A stretch of 64,000 nt of DNA from Sanghuangporus weigelae (lineage: Eukaryota > Basidiomycota > Agaricomycetes > Hymenochaetales > Hymenochaetaceae): the NCBI GenBank assembly GCA_033182465.1, contig CP137325.1, positions 1,178,001 through 1,242,000 on the forward strand, in the 5' to 3' direction. Each line of letters opens with the position of its first letter. The first letter of the stretch is position 1. The notes beneath the pieces were generated by a model. That model was not told the DNA's origin. It saw only the letters and a program-made list of their open reading frames with translations, and made no database searches. Of this stretch, positions 31,672-43,414 are shown in pieces. The translations under genes and the position numbers were made by a program.

Positions 31672-31814
31672 AACGTAGATTCGACATAGTAGTACAACCG
31701 TTAGAATTCCATGGGGACGACCAAAATCATACTTCTAGAGCGAAACCCAGCGTGCTTTCCTGTTCCGATTCTCTCATAAACGAGGGGAATTGATGCAGAA
31801 CGATTGGGTGTGTT

Positions 31815-33519
31815 CTAGCATAAGATGAACCAAGCAATGCAAGTGGGTATGAAGACCAAGGTCGTTACGAGCAAAAACCATCTCCTCCATCTGTCCCAGA
31901 GCTCGCCGAAATACATCTCCAGAACTATCTGAAACCAGCTCTTTCTGTAGGGTAGCTCGCGAGCCAACGCGAGCTGGCGCATCGCAACGACGTACCAAGC
32001 CATTCCAATGCCTGCACCGACGAGATGTGGCCACCAGCCAGGTGAGCTGGGTTCTGGAGATGGCTGAATTTCCCAGCTCCAAAGTTCTTCGTCACTTAAG
32101 TATTGATCACGTTTGTCCAGCGACTTCCCGGTCCTCATTTGATCGTGATAATTGTAAAGTAGTTGTGGTAGATTGGGTTGGAGGACCGAAAGTCGCGCCA
32201 ATCCGAGAAGATGTGCATGTCTTCGCCCAAGCACACGAGAAAATTGCCCGCGAGTGCGTAGACCACCAGTAAGCATAATCAAAGGAGGCCTCCTGCTAAA
32301 ATCAGTAGTGTGATATTCATTTTCGACGGCCGTGACGGCCAAATGCGAGAATGACTCGAAGAACGCCTGGCGAGATGAAGAATTTTGCATGAACTCTGTT
32401 TGGAAGGGGAAACTTTTCAGAACTAATATCCCTGACCGTACCAAAACGAATAGATCTACCGGGACTTTCGTAATCTCCGCCGCTAATCTCGATGAAGTCC
32501 ACGCCTCCTTTGTTCCATTGCCATCTTGCAATCTGTGCAATGTGTTCTGCGCCTTCTGCGCGAGAAAATCCGCCTGTCGCATAGTCAGCGGCGTTCAGTT
32601 TGAGCCCGACGACGAAGGTTCTGGGTACTGCGAGTCGAATGGCTTCTACTATTTCGCACAAGAAGGTCAGGGGAGGATCATATTTGTCAGTGCGGAGATT
32701 GGTCTTGCGTGATATGAATTGAGCAATAAGATCTTCGGAAAACTTTCCTCTCAGGATCTCACTCATGAAAGCGAGAGAAACTGCTTACATCCATGAGCTG
32801 CATGTATCTGAATGCCATCGAATCCACTTTCGTGTGCCAAACGTGCGCCACGAACGAAATCGTCTACAGTTTTCTTGACATCCTGTTCAGACATAGCGCG
32901 AGCTCGTTGGAATAACGCTGCATTTGCGGCTCGTGTCAACAGGTTATCCCTTCGTCTTGATTCTTGGGAGTCTCCAACGCGTGTTGCACTGGCCGACAAA
33001 GGAGGCTGCAAGAAGCGTCCGCCGAGAACATTTGGCGATTGCCGACCGGTATGGTTCAACTGCATGATTGCAAGAGGCTGCATCTCTTTTCCATGTCCAA
33101 TCGTACTGCCTCTTTCAACGTTGAGACCGTGCAGTACGTCGGACAGCCTCCTGAATCTATTCATACTCTCTTCTGAAAGATGCTCGGGTACGACCATATC
33201 CGCACCGAGTGAGAGATGGGTACACGAGACTTGAACGTTGCCAGTAATGATCATCCCCCACCCACCCCTCGCCCAGACTGAGTAAAGCGCGTTCAGAGTA
33301 CGATTTGGTGGTCCACCAAAGAAAGACGCAAGATGCTCGTACATTGCAGCCTAAATTTTCCGTCAAACAGTATTCCAAAGCAATAGACTTAAGACTCACT
33401 TTGACGAGTCTGTTGGGGACCACCCTACCGCACGGCAGTTCAATCAGCGACAGAACTTCACCAATGTCCGGCGAGCTTGCTACATCCTCTTGGGTGGCGA
33501 CGTTTTCATTGATTTCCTC
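31815..33519 (-). CDS. Old Yellow Enzyme-type NADH:flavin oxidoreductase
   Basis: Exons at 33519-33400, 33350-32789, 32732-32460 and 32395-31815 join in frame to about 511 residues. The product is an FMN-binding TIM barrel of the OYE family, seen in PCGRVVPNRLVK and AAMYEHLASFFGGPPNR near the start, the active-site strand with QLNHTGRQ, the motif GFDGIQIHAAHGYLIAQFIS with TNLRTD, the phosphate-binding region KLNAADYATGG, EISGGDYE, and LTGGLRT with HLLGLARLSVLQPN. Such enzymes reduce activated alkenes with NAD(P)H and often act in detoxification or secondary metabolism. Two hydrophobic segments in the last 90 residues (GAGIGMAWYVVAM; FLLVTTLVFIPTCIAWFIL) suggest membrane anchoring, as in many fungal relatives. 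The start is unresolved: no in-frame ATG lies in the first exon listed. An ATG at 33589 followed by an intron is possible but its donor is weak. Confidence 0.8.
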
Positions 33520-33885
33520 CTGAGCTGGGTGAGAATCATGGAGTCACTGTGAGCCGTGCAAAGATGCAAGGAGGAAGGATAGAGACCATCAGTATCGAGC
33601 AATTAGGCTCGTCGATCGACTCTTCAGTTCAATATTTGAAACGATATTTGGAAAGCAGGCATGACGTTGAACAACTTTAGCGGGAATATATAGTCGTAGT
33701 TGAAGCTTGAAGAGAACTATGAGGGTTAGCGTCGACTAAGTAGAAGTTCACACGGTGCCTCAGAGACGAAGAGAAAATAGCAGTACACATTTTACTTAGT
33801 TTATAAGTATAGTCGACGGTACAGAAAACAAGTACATCTGGCATAGCAAAAGAAAGTACAAAATATTAAAAAAGAAAAAAGAAAA

Positions 33886-35039
33886 TCAAGAGTCGCCGTT
33901 CCTAGTTTTGCCTGCGGTTTTCGCTGTACCACGTCGGGTTGGTATTGCATTCCCAAGAACCAGCTTTGGAATCGTCTCAGAAGAGTCTTCAGAACTTCCT
34001 GGCCTATCGTCCATCTCATTCTGCAAGCCACGCTTTCCGCTGACGATAGCACCGTCCCCATTGCCTTCGCCCAAAACGTCTTGACGATTGGGCGTGTCTA
34101 CGTGTCTTGGACGAACTGGGCTCGTCTTCGGCCGTAGTGGCGATGAACTTGCTGAGACTCCTCCAGTTCTCGTCCGCATGGAGCGTACCGTCTCTTTGCG
34201 CCTGTCCAGAATAACACAGAGGTCGAGGCGCATTTTCTCCCACTCTGAAGAGTAACGTAAGATACAGGAAAGACGAAGACTAAAATACCTGCCTTGGTCT
34301 GTCAGTACTTGAGGTTCCTCAACTAGCTGCCACCACCTCGTACGAGCTTTGAGCTGGTCAAAGCCATCTCGTTCAATGAGCGTCTTGCTGTATCCAAGCT
34401 CTGCCAGACGTGAAAAAATTCTTTTGACATGTTGTAAGGTCAGATGAAACGAAGAAAGAAGTCCCAGCCACTCACTCTTGTCGCCGCTCCTCAACTAGCT
34501 TCTTCTGCTTCTCCACTTTCAGCAACGCTCTGATGCGATGAAATAAGCAAGTAAGTCTTGAATCAGGCTAAAGCACTGACTCTTCCTTCCGCATCTCATG
34601 AGTGGCTTGCAATTTCTTCAGATCAGATAATTTCACATTCCGCTTTGTGCCCGGACTGTATTGCGCCAAAATGGCTTCCGCTTCTTGCACAACCTTGCTG
34701 GGAGAAGTACTTGATTCTATAGCACTGAGTTCGAATAAGCAGTTTATCGGAAAAGTGGCTGAAGACGATACCTTCAAAGCTCGCATCGCTTCTTTTCCTC
34801 TTGTGTTTGGTAAAGGTGTCTGAAACTACTCTATCTTCCGTCTCTGCTACGCCAGCATTGTTCGATATTCGCCGTGTACTGGGCGTCTTGGGTGTCCTAG
34901 GCTTTTTGGGCGAAGAAGTTTCTTTAGTGTCTTCCTGGTACTCGGAGTCGTCAGAGTCTGGAACTCTTTTTGGCTATCGCAAGGCGTTGTCCATTAGCAC
35001 AATAATTTTGCGATATTTCAGTGGACATTTGCCTACCAT
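33886..35039 (-). CDS. Basic nuclear-looking protein, hypothetical
   Basis: Six exons are predicted: 35039-35037 (the ATG alone), 34973-34772, 34716-34581, 34529-34476, 34420-34293 and 34244-33886, giving 293 residues. The N-terminus (MPKRVPDSDDSEYQEDTKE) and the following Lys/Arg/Pro-rich region with KHKRKR resemble a nuclear targeting region. A charged helical middle (LLKVEKQKKLVEERRQEE) leads into a conserved-looking module with FSRLAELGYSKTL, ARTRWWQLVEEP, LTDQEWEKMRLDLC. A similar module occurs in some Agaricomycete F-box-associated proteins, but no F-box is present. The C-terminus is disordered. The fifth intron (34245-34292) appears to be of the GC-AG class; it is 48 bp and keeps frame if retained. 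Function unknown. Confidence 0.65.
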
Positions 35040-35257
35040 GGATGTCGCACATGAAGAGAAGATAGAAGTGTGTGGTCGGTTGAACGTTGAGAGACTTCTT
35101 ATGGATGGCGCAAACAAATGCAAATAACGCGCGTCAATCTGTTTTGAGTTGGGATTTTCTCTTTAATTTGGTTCCTTCTTCAATGAAGACTTGTCTACGT
35201 CTACAGAATCTAGCACTCGTTGTACTTCCCGGAAATTGGCGTCTCTAGAAAGAGTTA

Positions 35258-37404
35258 CTATTCCCGTAATATGTCTGTAACCTTCTTGATTTCCTTCCAG
35301 TTCTCGCCGTCAGGTGCCCAAAGCTGGGCAAATCCACTCTGAAGCTTCCGCGCGTTCGCACGCTTAACTGCACCATCTTCTCCTTTCATCTTCTCAAGCG
35401 TTTCTGAAAACTCGCGTTTAACAGCTTCGACCGTTCCCTCGGGTTTACGATCTCCCAAGCGATGGACGGGACGTAATCCAGCATCCGTACGGACCTCGAA
35501 GAGTTCGTATCCTACATTCAGGACGAAAGCGATGTACACGGCGTTCACTGGTTGATCTGCATCGAAGGGCCAGCAAATCCTGGTACGAAGGGAGGTTTAG
35601 ACTTTGCCGGATTTAGGGGCAACATCCTGTCAAGTGTACTTACATGGGCACTCCAGCGGAAAGCGCTTCGGTGATGGAATTTTGTCCAGCGTGAGTAAGC
35701 ATCCAGCCGCACGCCTTCGTTTCTCTGAACTTAGACCATTGAACTTATACAGGGAGAAACCCTACCTTGTGATTAAGAATGCTGATCTGAGGCAGCCAAT
35801 TGGACGAGTATCCAAATCCGCAAGATTTGATTTTCTCCTTAACCTCATCCGGGATCACCGCAAACGGCGAAGCATGGGATAATATCTGGCTGAGGTCGTC
35901 AGAGGCTGCCAAGTTGATGAAATGACAATCCGAATTACGAAGGGAACTTCATGTTTGATCAATACATCGAGAATGGCCCACAGTTTCTCAGGCTCACTCG
36001 GCCAGAACTGGGAGCCGGGCGAAATCTGGGACGACAGGCACAGCGTGTCAGAGCGACGCATGGCCAAAAACTTAGAAACTCACGTAGACAAGGGAACCAG
36101 ACCCGTACTTTTCCAGAATGGAGTTGAGCCACTTCTGAACTTCCACCGTCGTAGGATCTGTTGCTTGCGGCTGCTTAATGACGGGATAGTCGAAAGGTCC
36201 AGGACAAATCGACGGTCTTCCACCAAACCATTCCTCGAATGCTCTGATGGCATCTCCCTCGAACAAGTATGTGCTGTTTGTAACTGCTCCGTCACATTCC
36301 CGGAGAAACCTTTAGGAACATATCAGACAAGCAGCTTCGGTTGAGTGAAACGATACTAACCTTAGAACATGATCCAGCATGAGTACGATATATTCCGTAA
36401 GAAATGGCTGAAAGCGATAAGTACTACAAGTCAGCGAGAACTGGCCAAGCAGCTTCTTGATTGTGAAGCTGACCTTCTGTGGCATCAGCTCATGGTCATA
36501 CATGGGGGGAATACCGGGTAACTTTTTGATTTTACCTTCTGTTCTGGTGTATATCTACTCGACACTTCTCAAATCCCCTCTTTTATTTTGGAGGAGCGAA
36601 CATGAGCGCACCTTCGTCGCTTCTGCAGCGTAAACTGCTTTGTCTGTCTTCGGTATTGCCTCCAACTCTTCTACGAGCTGAGGGAACCTCCCATCTGGGC
36701 CGAAGAACGAGAGGGCCGTCGCAATAGACCCTGATATCAGCGCGTAAATGGGGATTGTATCCCCGCTGACTTCCCTTATCTTCGTCAAAGTTCCGTACAA
36801 GAAGAACTACAACTCTCATGAAGCCCGGCTCGTCAAAGACACTGGACTCTGACTGTCACGCACATCAAGAAGAATGAGCTGGGGCGGACCGGGCTCAGTA
36901 TCGCTTTCTGCTGTGTCCAAAATCTTGCGGTACTCATTGATGAAGCCTTCATTGAGTGGTGTCAAGTCAAACGGATTGGCACTCGTTTCGAGCGCGACGA
37001 CCCTATGTACGCAAAAGCGGGTCGATCAGCAACAAACGGTAGATTCGTATGCACCAGAATGCACCTAATCAGGTTCCGCAGACCATCTTCAATCCCCGGG
37101 AGAAATTGGGTGTCAAGTTCCTTGACGACTTTCTCGAACAAAGGAGTTGCGGTGTACAAAGTTGCATACACAGGCTGCTGACGGACGATCTTCTGTAGCA
37201 GGGCACAAGCAGATTTCGTATGTCCTAAGTACATGACGTTATCCATCAGACACAAAAAAAGAAAGATATCAATAAAACTCTCTGTCGACGAAGAAAACGA
37301 TGAGCTGGAGAATGGGAATCGTACATACCCCATGTAGGCATGTTCAGGGAGATGACATGTCCGCGAGGTGCAAGCTCTTTGGTCTCCGTCTCAGATTCCG
37401 TCAT
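35258..37404 (-). CDS. UDP-glycosyltransferase (GT1 family)
   Basis: Eleven exons join cleanly: 37404-37329, 37224-37065, 37002-36864, 36806-36612, 36554-36474, 36407-36361, 36309-36084, 36025-35939, 35885-35766, 35714-35644 and 35579-35258, giving 507 residues. The N-terminal domain starts with a Rossmann-like strand carrying the catalytic-type His (LNMPTWGHTKSA, His27). The C-terminal domain has FWPSEPEKLWAILDVL, ILSHASPFAVIPDEV, NWLPQISILNHK and the UDP-sugar-binding signature HAGQNSITEALSAGVP, ending in PFDADQP. These correspond to the donor-binding PSPG-like region of GT1 enzymes. Fungal members glycosylate sterols, phenolics and xenobiotics; the acceptor cannot be read from sequence. 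All key residues are present and no signal peptide is seen, so a cytosolic enzyme is likely. It neighbours the flavin oxidoreductase, another detoxification-type gene. Confidence 0.9.
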
Positions 37405-38523
37405 TCTGAGATGTTCACCTGGGAGATGATGGGATCAAACTTGAATGCGATGGCAATCTACGCAGGCCATTTCGAATTCCTATACTTATATATTGTTCCG
37501 CACTCTGTCATCAGGCTATAGACACCTTGCTGTAGAGTTTTCCGAACAGAGCTGATGGCCGAGAGGATGATGCGTCTCATCCCCGAAGTCCTCGCAGGTC
37601 CCCGGGATCATCTCATGACTTCCTTTCAATCATCGATCATATCTGATACTTATGATAGAAGTAGCGAAGCCAGGGGCGGACATACATGTAGGTGGGCGCT
37701 CGCGGAGCGTGATCGAGTCGGCTATCCAACTTCGGCGCGAAAACACTCGAAATTCTGGGTCCATGATCTGAAATTGTGAATGTTATTACCACACGCACGA
37801 AACATATGAAGAATCAAGTTGGAATAAAAGACAGGTGGTACCGAACTGGTGAGACGACTACATACATTACTCAAACATAATATTGACGAGAATGATCAAC
37901 TGCCAGTGTAGTCGGCAGTCGCAAGTCGGTTCACGACTCAAGGGTTTAGGTCCCGATGTTATTGTTGTGGTGCCGAACACATTCGTCATCATCCGCAACC
38001 ACGGGAAGCATCACATACGAATACCAACTTGGAACCAAAAGCATGATTGGTGCCGAAGAAGAAGTGTTGACGCAACTAGTTCTCAGCCTCGGAATTTGAC
38101 GATAGTATTACCACTGGGCCGAGCACCTTCGTCGCCACTCGAATAAAAATAACTACATACAAAGAAAGCCGATGCAGGACTATACAACATACAACTTTAA
38201 TTTGGTTTGTCAAAATTTCTCAAAGGTTCATCCTTGATTGACCCGAATCGACGAGTTCTTTTATGCCGCGTGACCGCGTCATGTCATGATCTAATTTCTT
38301 CGCAATTCGAGTAAAGATCGAATGGCAGCATAATTTGATTCACATACAGATAATATAATAATATTTGTAATTACGCATACACAGAAAACGAAACAACATT
38401 GGGAAAAAAAATTATTGGGGGGACCACAGGCAGGAGGAACAACTTTTTTGAAAGATCCAATCGAAGCAATGACTCGCACAGGTGAAAGGAGTATAATCCA
38501 CTAAATAATATTCTTCTTTCCGC
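37405..38523. other. Intergenic region
   Basis: This 1.1-kb stretch contains the UGT promoter side and the 3' side of the next minus-strand gene. Short open frames at 37555-37779 and 37883-38146 lack domain features. Nothing else is recognisable. Confidence 0.5.
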
Positions 38524-39286
38524 TCACTTACCGAAAATGCTTTTCACCTTCTTCTCAACGCTCCCAGCCACGTCCTGCATCTTCTCAAGTTCACCATCAA
38601 CAGTCCCATCTCCAGGGCCCATAGAAGGCGTCTTCCCCCCAGTCGCATAGTGCGCCTGCTCGCGCCACCCGGGGTTCTTCGTATACACGCCCGCGCGGCC
38701 GTCCGAATGCCCCCTCTGCGCTGTGGGCTGATTGTACGCTAACGGACGGCCACTTTCGTCTACGGTGGAAGGGGGCATGTCGAATGTCGAGGAAGCGAGG
38801 ACCGCGGCGGTGGAGGCGCTGTCTTCGCCGACGGTGCGATGCTGCCCGTTGTGGGTTGAAGTGGGAGGAGAGAGAGGCGTTGAGCGTGATTCGATACGCG
38901 AAGCGCGAAGTATGGCGCGCGAGTCGGAGGATGGGACGGGTTGATTGCGTTGGATCATCCGGTGTTCCCCTGTAAAGTTTGCAAGAAGGAAGAAATATGT
39001 AGTTAGTTGAGGTAGTGAAGAAATAAGCGGCTGCTATGTACGTACATGATGAGACCCTCGCTCGGTCTTGATGCGCACGGTCGAATGCGTGTTTGCGCTC
39101 GTGCTTCCTCTGAATATGGGTGTAGAACCCAAGAAGGCCGATTGCTACGAGGCTGACGCCGAAAAACGCCACCTGCGTAGCGTCAGTACGGACATTTTAA
39201 ATGAACGGAGAGAGAGAAGAAGAGAGGCGCACCCTAGCTTGAGGAACCTGAGGTCCAGATTGGATGTGACCTGAATAATGGCTCAT
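38524..39286 (-). CDS. Single-helix membrane protein, hypothetical
   Basis: Three exons (39286-39233, 39172-39046, 38969-38524) give 208 residues. The N-terminus MSHYSGHIQSGPQ is followed by one hydrophobic helix (VAFFGVSLVAIGLLGFYTHI, around residue 19-38) and a very basic flank (RKHERKHAFDRAH). Under the positive-inside rule the long Ser/Thr/Gly-rich C-terminal tail would face the cytosol or matrix. The tail ends in a short amphipathic helix (LEKMQDVAGSVEKKVKSIFG). The design resembles small organelle-membrane proteins conserved in basidiomycetes, but I cannot assign a family. Start choice rests on the ATG giving an in-frame spliced N-terminus. Confidence 0.65.
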
Positions 39287-39512
39287 GTTGATGTGGGGTG
39301 GTGCAGTACAAGCCTGGCAAGGAGAGGTTGAGTATATATGAGGTCACAAACCAAGTCATTGAGCGTGTCTCAGACTACAAATCAGGCCGATACAATTCTC
39401 TGGGTCTGTATTGAAAGCAATAGAAAGCAGAAGTGCCGTCATATTATCCGATATTGCCGAGACATTAAGACACTGGGAAGGGTAAACGGTGCTACGTTTA
39501 GTGATATCTGTA

Positions 39513-39947
39513 CTAGCTACCCTCTGGAGGAGCTTTCGGATTCGGAGGTGGGTTTGGTGTCGCGGATGCAGATGAAGACGCGGAAGTAGATGCAGGTGTC
39601 GGTGAAGTCGCAGTCTTACCCGCTCCTGTAGGTGTTTCCGAGGCAGTACCACCACCGTGTTGAGCGTCGTGCTCAATTTTCTCTCTCCCTACATTCGTAT
39701 TACTCTTCGTTCCAACAAACATGAATCAAAGAAAATGGATACGTACAATCACGCGCAGGTCCCCTTAAACCTTTTTTCGCCTGTTCCTTCCGTCTTTCGT
39801 TCAGGTCCTTGCGCGCAAAGTAATAGCCTGTCCCTGCCGCTAGTAAAAGCGCGGACCAGCCAATCATCTAATTTTCAATCTTGATTAGATATGTCGATGA
39901 TTTGATTTGACTTGATGTCGACTTGCCATGCTGCGTGGATCGTTCAT
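39513..39947 (-). CDS. Small single-helix conserved fungal protein
   Basis: Three exons (39947-39927, 39867-39747, 39688-39513) encode 105 residues. A short lead (MNDPRSM) precedes one membrane helix (MIGWSALLLAAGTGYYFA), then KDLNERRKEQ and RDWREKIEHDAQ, and finally a disordered Pro/Ser/Thr-rich tail. The pattern of a PRSM start, one helix ending in YY and a basic RRKEQ segment recalls a family of tiny fungal, probably mitochondrial, proteins of unknown function (DUF4748-like; the name is from memory). The first intron (39868-39926) would be GC-AG (ATG|GCAAGT). Translation might otherwise begin at the ATG at 39867. Confidence 0.55.
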
Positions 39948-40266
39948 GGTTTTGGTTGGTGATGGCTGACGGAGGGAAGTGAAGTGACCTGGCACCGACA
40001 CGACCTGAGGACTTGAAGCCGCACCGCGGCTAACCGAAGGACTACAACAATTCAAAACACGAATTATCACGAAATTATTTCTTTTTCTTCAGCTTTTGTT
40101 AGTTTACAGCAATTCATCACAGCATCGCGAATATTGATATGTCTGCGCGGTTCGGCCGTCCAAGCTAAGCTTCAGAAGACATCATCCATCGCATCGGCTC
40201 GGACACGCTCGTGCTTCCGTACCCCTATTTCACGTCTCCTTCCTCTCCTCTTGAACCCGTCCGACC
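39948..40266. promoter_or_regulatory. Bidirectional promoter region (319 bp)
   Basis: The start codons of the small membrane-helix gene (minus) and the sorting nexin (plus) are only 319 bp apart and divergent. The interval must therefore hold both promoters and 5' UTRs. A T-rich stretch lies at about 40074-40100. No TATA box is clear. Confidence 0.6.
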
Positions 40267-43200
40267 ATGTCTACATTTCCAAGAGGTGTAAAGTTCAAGC
40301 AATCTACAATCAGTGGTGCGACGCCGGCAGAACCTTTCCTGACGCGTCCAACTTCCGACTCAAACTTCAATAAGAACTTTGACTTCGACGCGGGCTTGAA
40401 TAGCTCGGCTGCGTGGACGGAGCATCTTCACGAGCATGATTTGACGAAGGAAAACGAGAGTGATAGTTTGTCTATTGACGATGACGTGGGAAGCTTAAGT
40501 TCGAGACGACAAACGACTATCGGGATTAAGCAAGACGCATGCGAAGAACATGGAGCTCACGATGTTGAGGAAATAACATTCGGACCTGGCCGTCCCGCGC
40601 GCGTCCTGTACGACTTCTCTGGAGAGCCCGCGTTGAAGGAGTTACAGCTCCGCGCAGGAGATGAGCTAGATATCTTACGCGAAACAATCGACGGTACCGG
40701 TGGATGGAGCTTGGCGCGCGCTCCGCGACGCGTCGGTGACCGCAAAGACGAACAAGAATACGTGAACGGCGACGATGTTGGTCTTGTACCGAGAGAATAC
40801 TATGCCGTGCGTCTCATTCTGTCCTCAAGATTATATATTCCTCACATTTGTATTTTCTACATAGTTTACAACAGAATTTATCTCCTCTCCCGCCGACGCG
40901 ACCGCTAGTCCAAGGCTACGATTGGATCCAATAAACGAGGAGACCTCCGATGCACCCACTCCACGCGCATCTATGGTGTCCTCCCCGAAAGGCCCACCGC
41001 TCATCCCACAAAACACAGGCGAGTGGTTCCGGCAACAAATGCGCAGCGTCCTAGGTGGACGGAGCCTTAACCGCTTCTCGCGCTTCGTCACCAGCGGCGC
41101 AGAGGCGTTCGTTCTGCGAGGGGCACCTCAGCGACAAACTCCTCATCCACCAGATTCCAAAGAAATAAGTACTGGTGATACTGCGAATGATAAGGAGGGG
41201 AAGAGAACAGACGGTCTCCCGTCTACTCAGACGCTCCGACTCTCCACATTTCTTACACCAGAAAGTAGGGGCCATGCACGAGAACCTACTGCTATCCCAC
41301 TCGAGGCTTCACCGGACGCGCATTATATCGATGTCGGCGAGTCCGGTCCTACATGGCGCTCCAAAATCCCGGCGTTCGAAGTGCGGGTTCATTCACCCGA
41401 GAAGCGGTATCCAGTCGCTGGGCTGAGCTCGATCGTGGGAGGAGCGGGAGGGGGAGGAGAAGCGGGAGCGTATGTCGTGTATGGCATCACCTCTATCTTT
41501 GACTCTCCTTCTTGCGATTCCGAAAAAGAAGACGAAGATGATGACGACCTAACAACGGACATCTCACCCCAGGCATACAGCATAACAGTCCTCCGTCGTT
41601 TCTCGCATTTCGTTCTCCTGCACTCTGCTTTATCCTCCCTACTCCCAGGCCTTGCTCTCCCTCCGCTCCCCGAGAAACAGTATGCAGGAAGGCTGAATGC
41701 GGATTTCGTCGACGCGAGACGCGGGGCGCTGCAGAGGTATTTGAGGATGCTCGTGAAGCATCCTGTTGTCAGGTATGTCGAGCCGTTGAGATTCTTCTTG
41801 GGATGCGAGGACGAGGTGGTAAGTATTTTCACGCTTGAATTCTCAAGAGGATTCTGATTTATTTCGATGTTATTGGATCAGGAATGGCGACGACAGCTCC
41901 CGACAATCCTAAGACTCTCCAACACCCTCCCCTCATCCTCCTCTATTCCTGCACACACACAAACTCCCCCATCATTCTACGCAAGCGTCTACCACCCTCC
42001 CTTCCAAATCGATCTCGAAGATGCACTGGACGTCTCAGAGCGATTCACCAACCACACTCACGCAGTCGCGCAAGGCGTGCAGCACATGCGCGGAATGTTC
42101 ATGAGGGGCGTGAGGCAGGCGAGAGTGGATATGGCTAATGCGGAGAGGACGTTGGGGTATGAGGTTTTAGGGCTTATTAGCGGAAGGCCGGTGAATGGGT
42201 CGGATTCGGCTGATGAGGAAGAAGAAGAAGAGGAGGAGGAGGAGGAAGATGCAAGTGTATCACCGATCCGAAGCCCGAATGGACGTACAAAACAAAACTG
42301 CAAGCAGAAGAAGGGTCTTCAGAACGCTGAAGGCGCGTGGTGTTGGCGAGAAGAATGTCCTGGTATGTCGCGTTTCGCACTGCACATTGCATATACGAGA
42401 CTATATCTGATCTACATCATTAAAAACACAGACTGTTTGAGATTCACAAAATGCATTCAAAAGACCGCCGAGACTTTGCAGGGAGTCGCGGATTTATATG
42501 ATAATCATGCAAGTACACCTCTTTTGTTCGGTATATTCTGAAGGGATCGATGTTTATACTACCCTTTTAGGCACGAAGAACGATGCTTGAGACGGAGGAC
42601 TCGCTAAAGGACGTCGCGCACCCAGATGTTATCTACGCCGTTCGTACTTCTGATATCTTCCTCTCATGAAAGAATTATGGATGGATAAAATATCACTTAT
42701 TTTTGAATAGCCGGTGCTTGATATACACAGACAAACGCTCGAGCGCTATAAAGAGGCCTCCGAATCCACTCAGGCGCTGTCCCGGCCTAACGTCCAGAAG
42801 AACGATGAGGCCAACGGAATCGAGGCAATACACAGTTCAAGTGGGGAAGAAGAGGACAATGTAGCGGCGCGTTGCGAGACAGTGCTGAATACGACGCTAG
42901 CAGAGTTCGACGCGTACCATACTGCGAAACGGGATGACTTTGAGCGGATAGTTACGAGTCACTTAGATGGAGAAATCGCGTTTTATGAGAAGGTATTTAT
43001 TCGCTTTTTTTCTATATCTCCGTATATGTCGTTTCATATTTACCCGTTTCACGCGCGTCAAACGAAAAGGTCCTGACGCGATTACGAACAACCCGTGCAT
43101 TGTTCGACGCCTCGCCGACAGAGCTCGACCTGCTCATGCCCGGCGCGCGGCAGCCTTCTATTTACGAACGTACCTCACACGTCAGCCAGTTCCATTCCAG

Positions 43201-43414
43201 CACAGAGCCGCTGACACAGCCTGCACCACATGTTCTGGATAGCGGACGCCGGGCGACTATGAGACCCGTGAGCGATGCGATTCAAGGATTACTGGGTATT
43301 GCTGCGGGCTCGAAGTTCACGGTGAATGGTGTTGGGGAAGGAGCAGAGGGTGCTTCGAGCGAAGGACAGCCCGGAGCAAATGGGAGTGGGAGTGTGTTCA
43401 GCCGACTTTGGTGA
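40267..43414 (+). CDS. SH3-PX-BAR sorting nexin (SNX9-like)
   Basis: Seven exons (40267-40806, 40865-41818, 41882-42362, 42432-42508, 42571-42639, 42711-42992, 43070-43414) join in frame to 915 residues. An SH3 domain lies at about residues 115-180 (ARVLYDFSGEPALKELQLRA, DGTGGWSLAR, GLVPREYY). A PX domain follows at about 320-495, with the phosphoinositide-binding RRFSHF and PLPEKQYAGR segments; an acidic insert interrupts it. The remaining half, from RYVEPLRFFLGCEDE through the helices around DALDVSERFTNHTHAVAQGV and FERIVTSHLDGEIAFYEK, is the BAR-type coiled coil, broken by a poly-Glu loop. This order matches SNX9/18/33-type nexins, which remodel endocytic and endosomal membranes and link them to actin regulators. 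The fourth intron (42509-42570) begins GCAAGT and looks like a GC-AG intron. Confidence 0.85.

Noticed and set aside
32396-32459. Apparent frameshift in the flavin oxidoreductase
   Set aside because: A 64-bp intron with GT and AG ends restores the family sequence (DYESPE-FMQNSSSRQAFF), so no lesion is needed.
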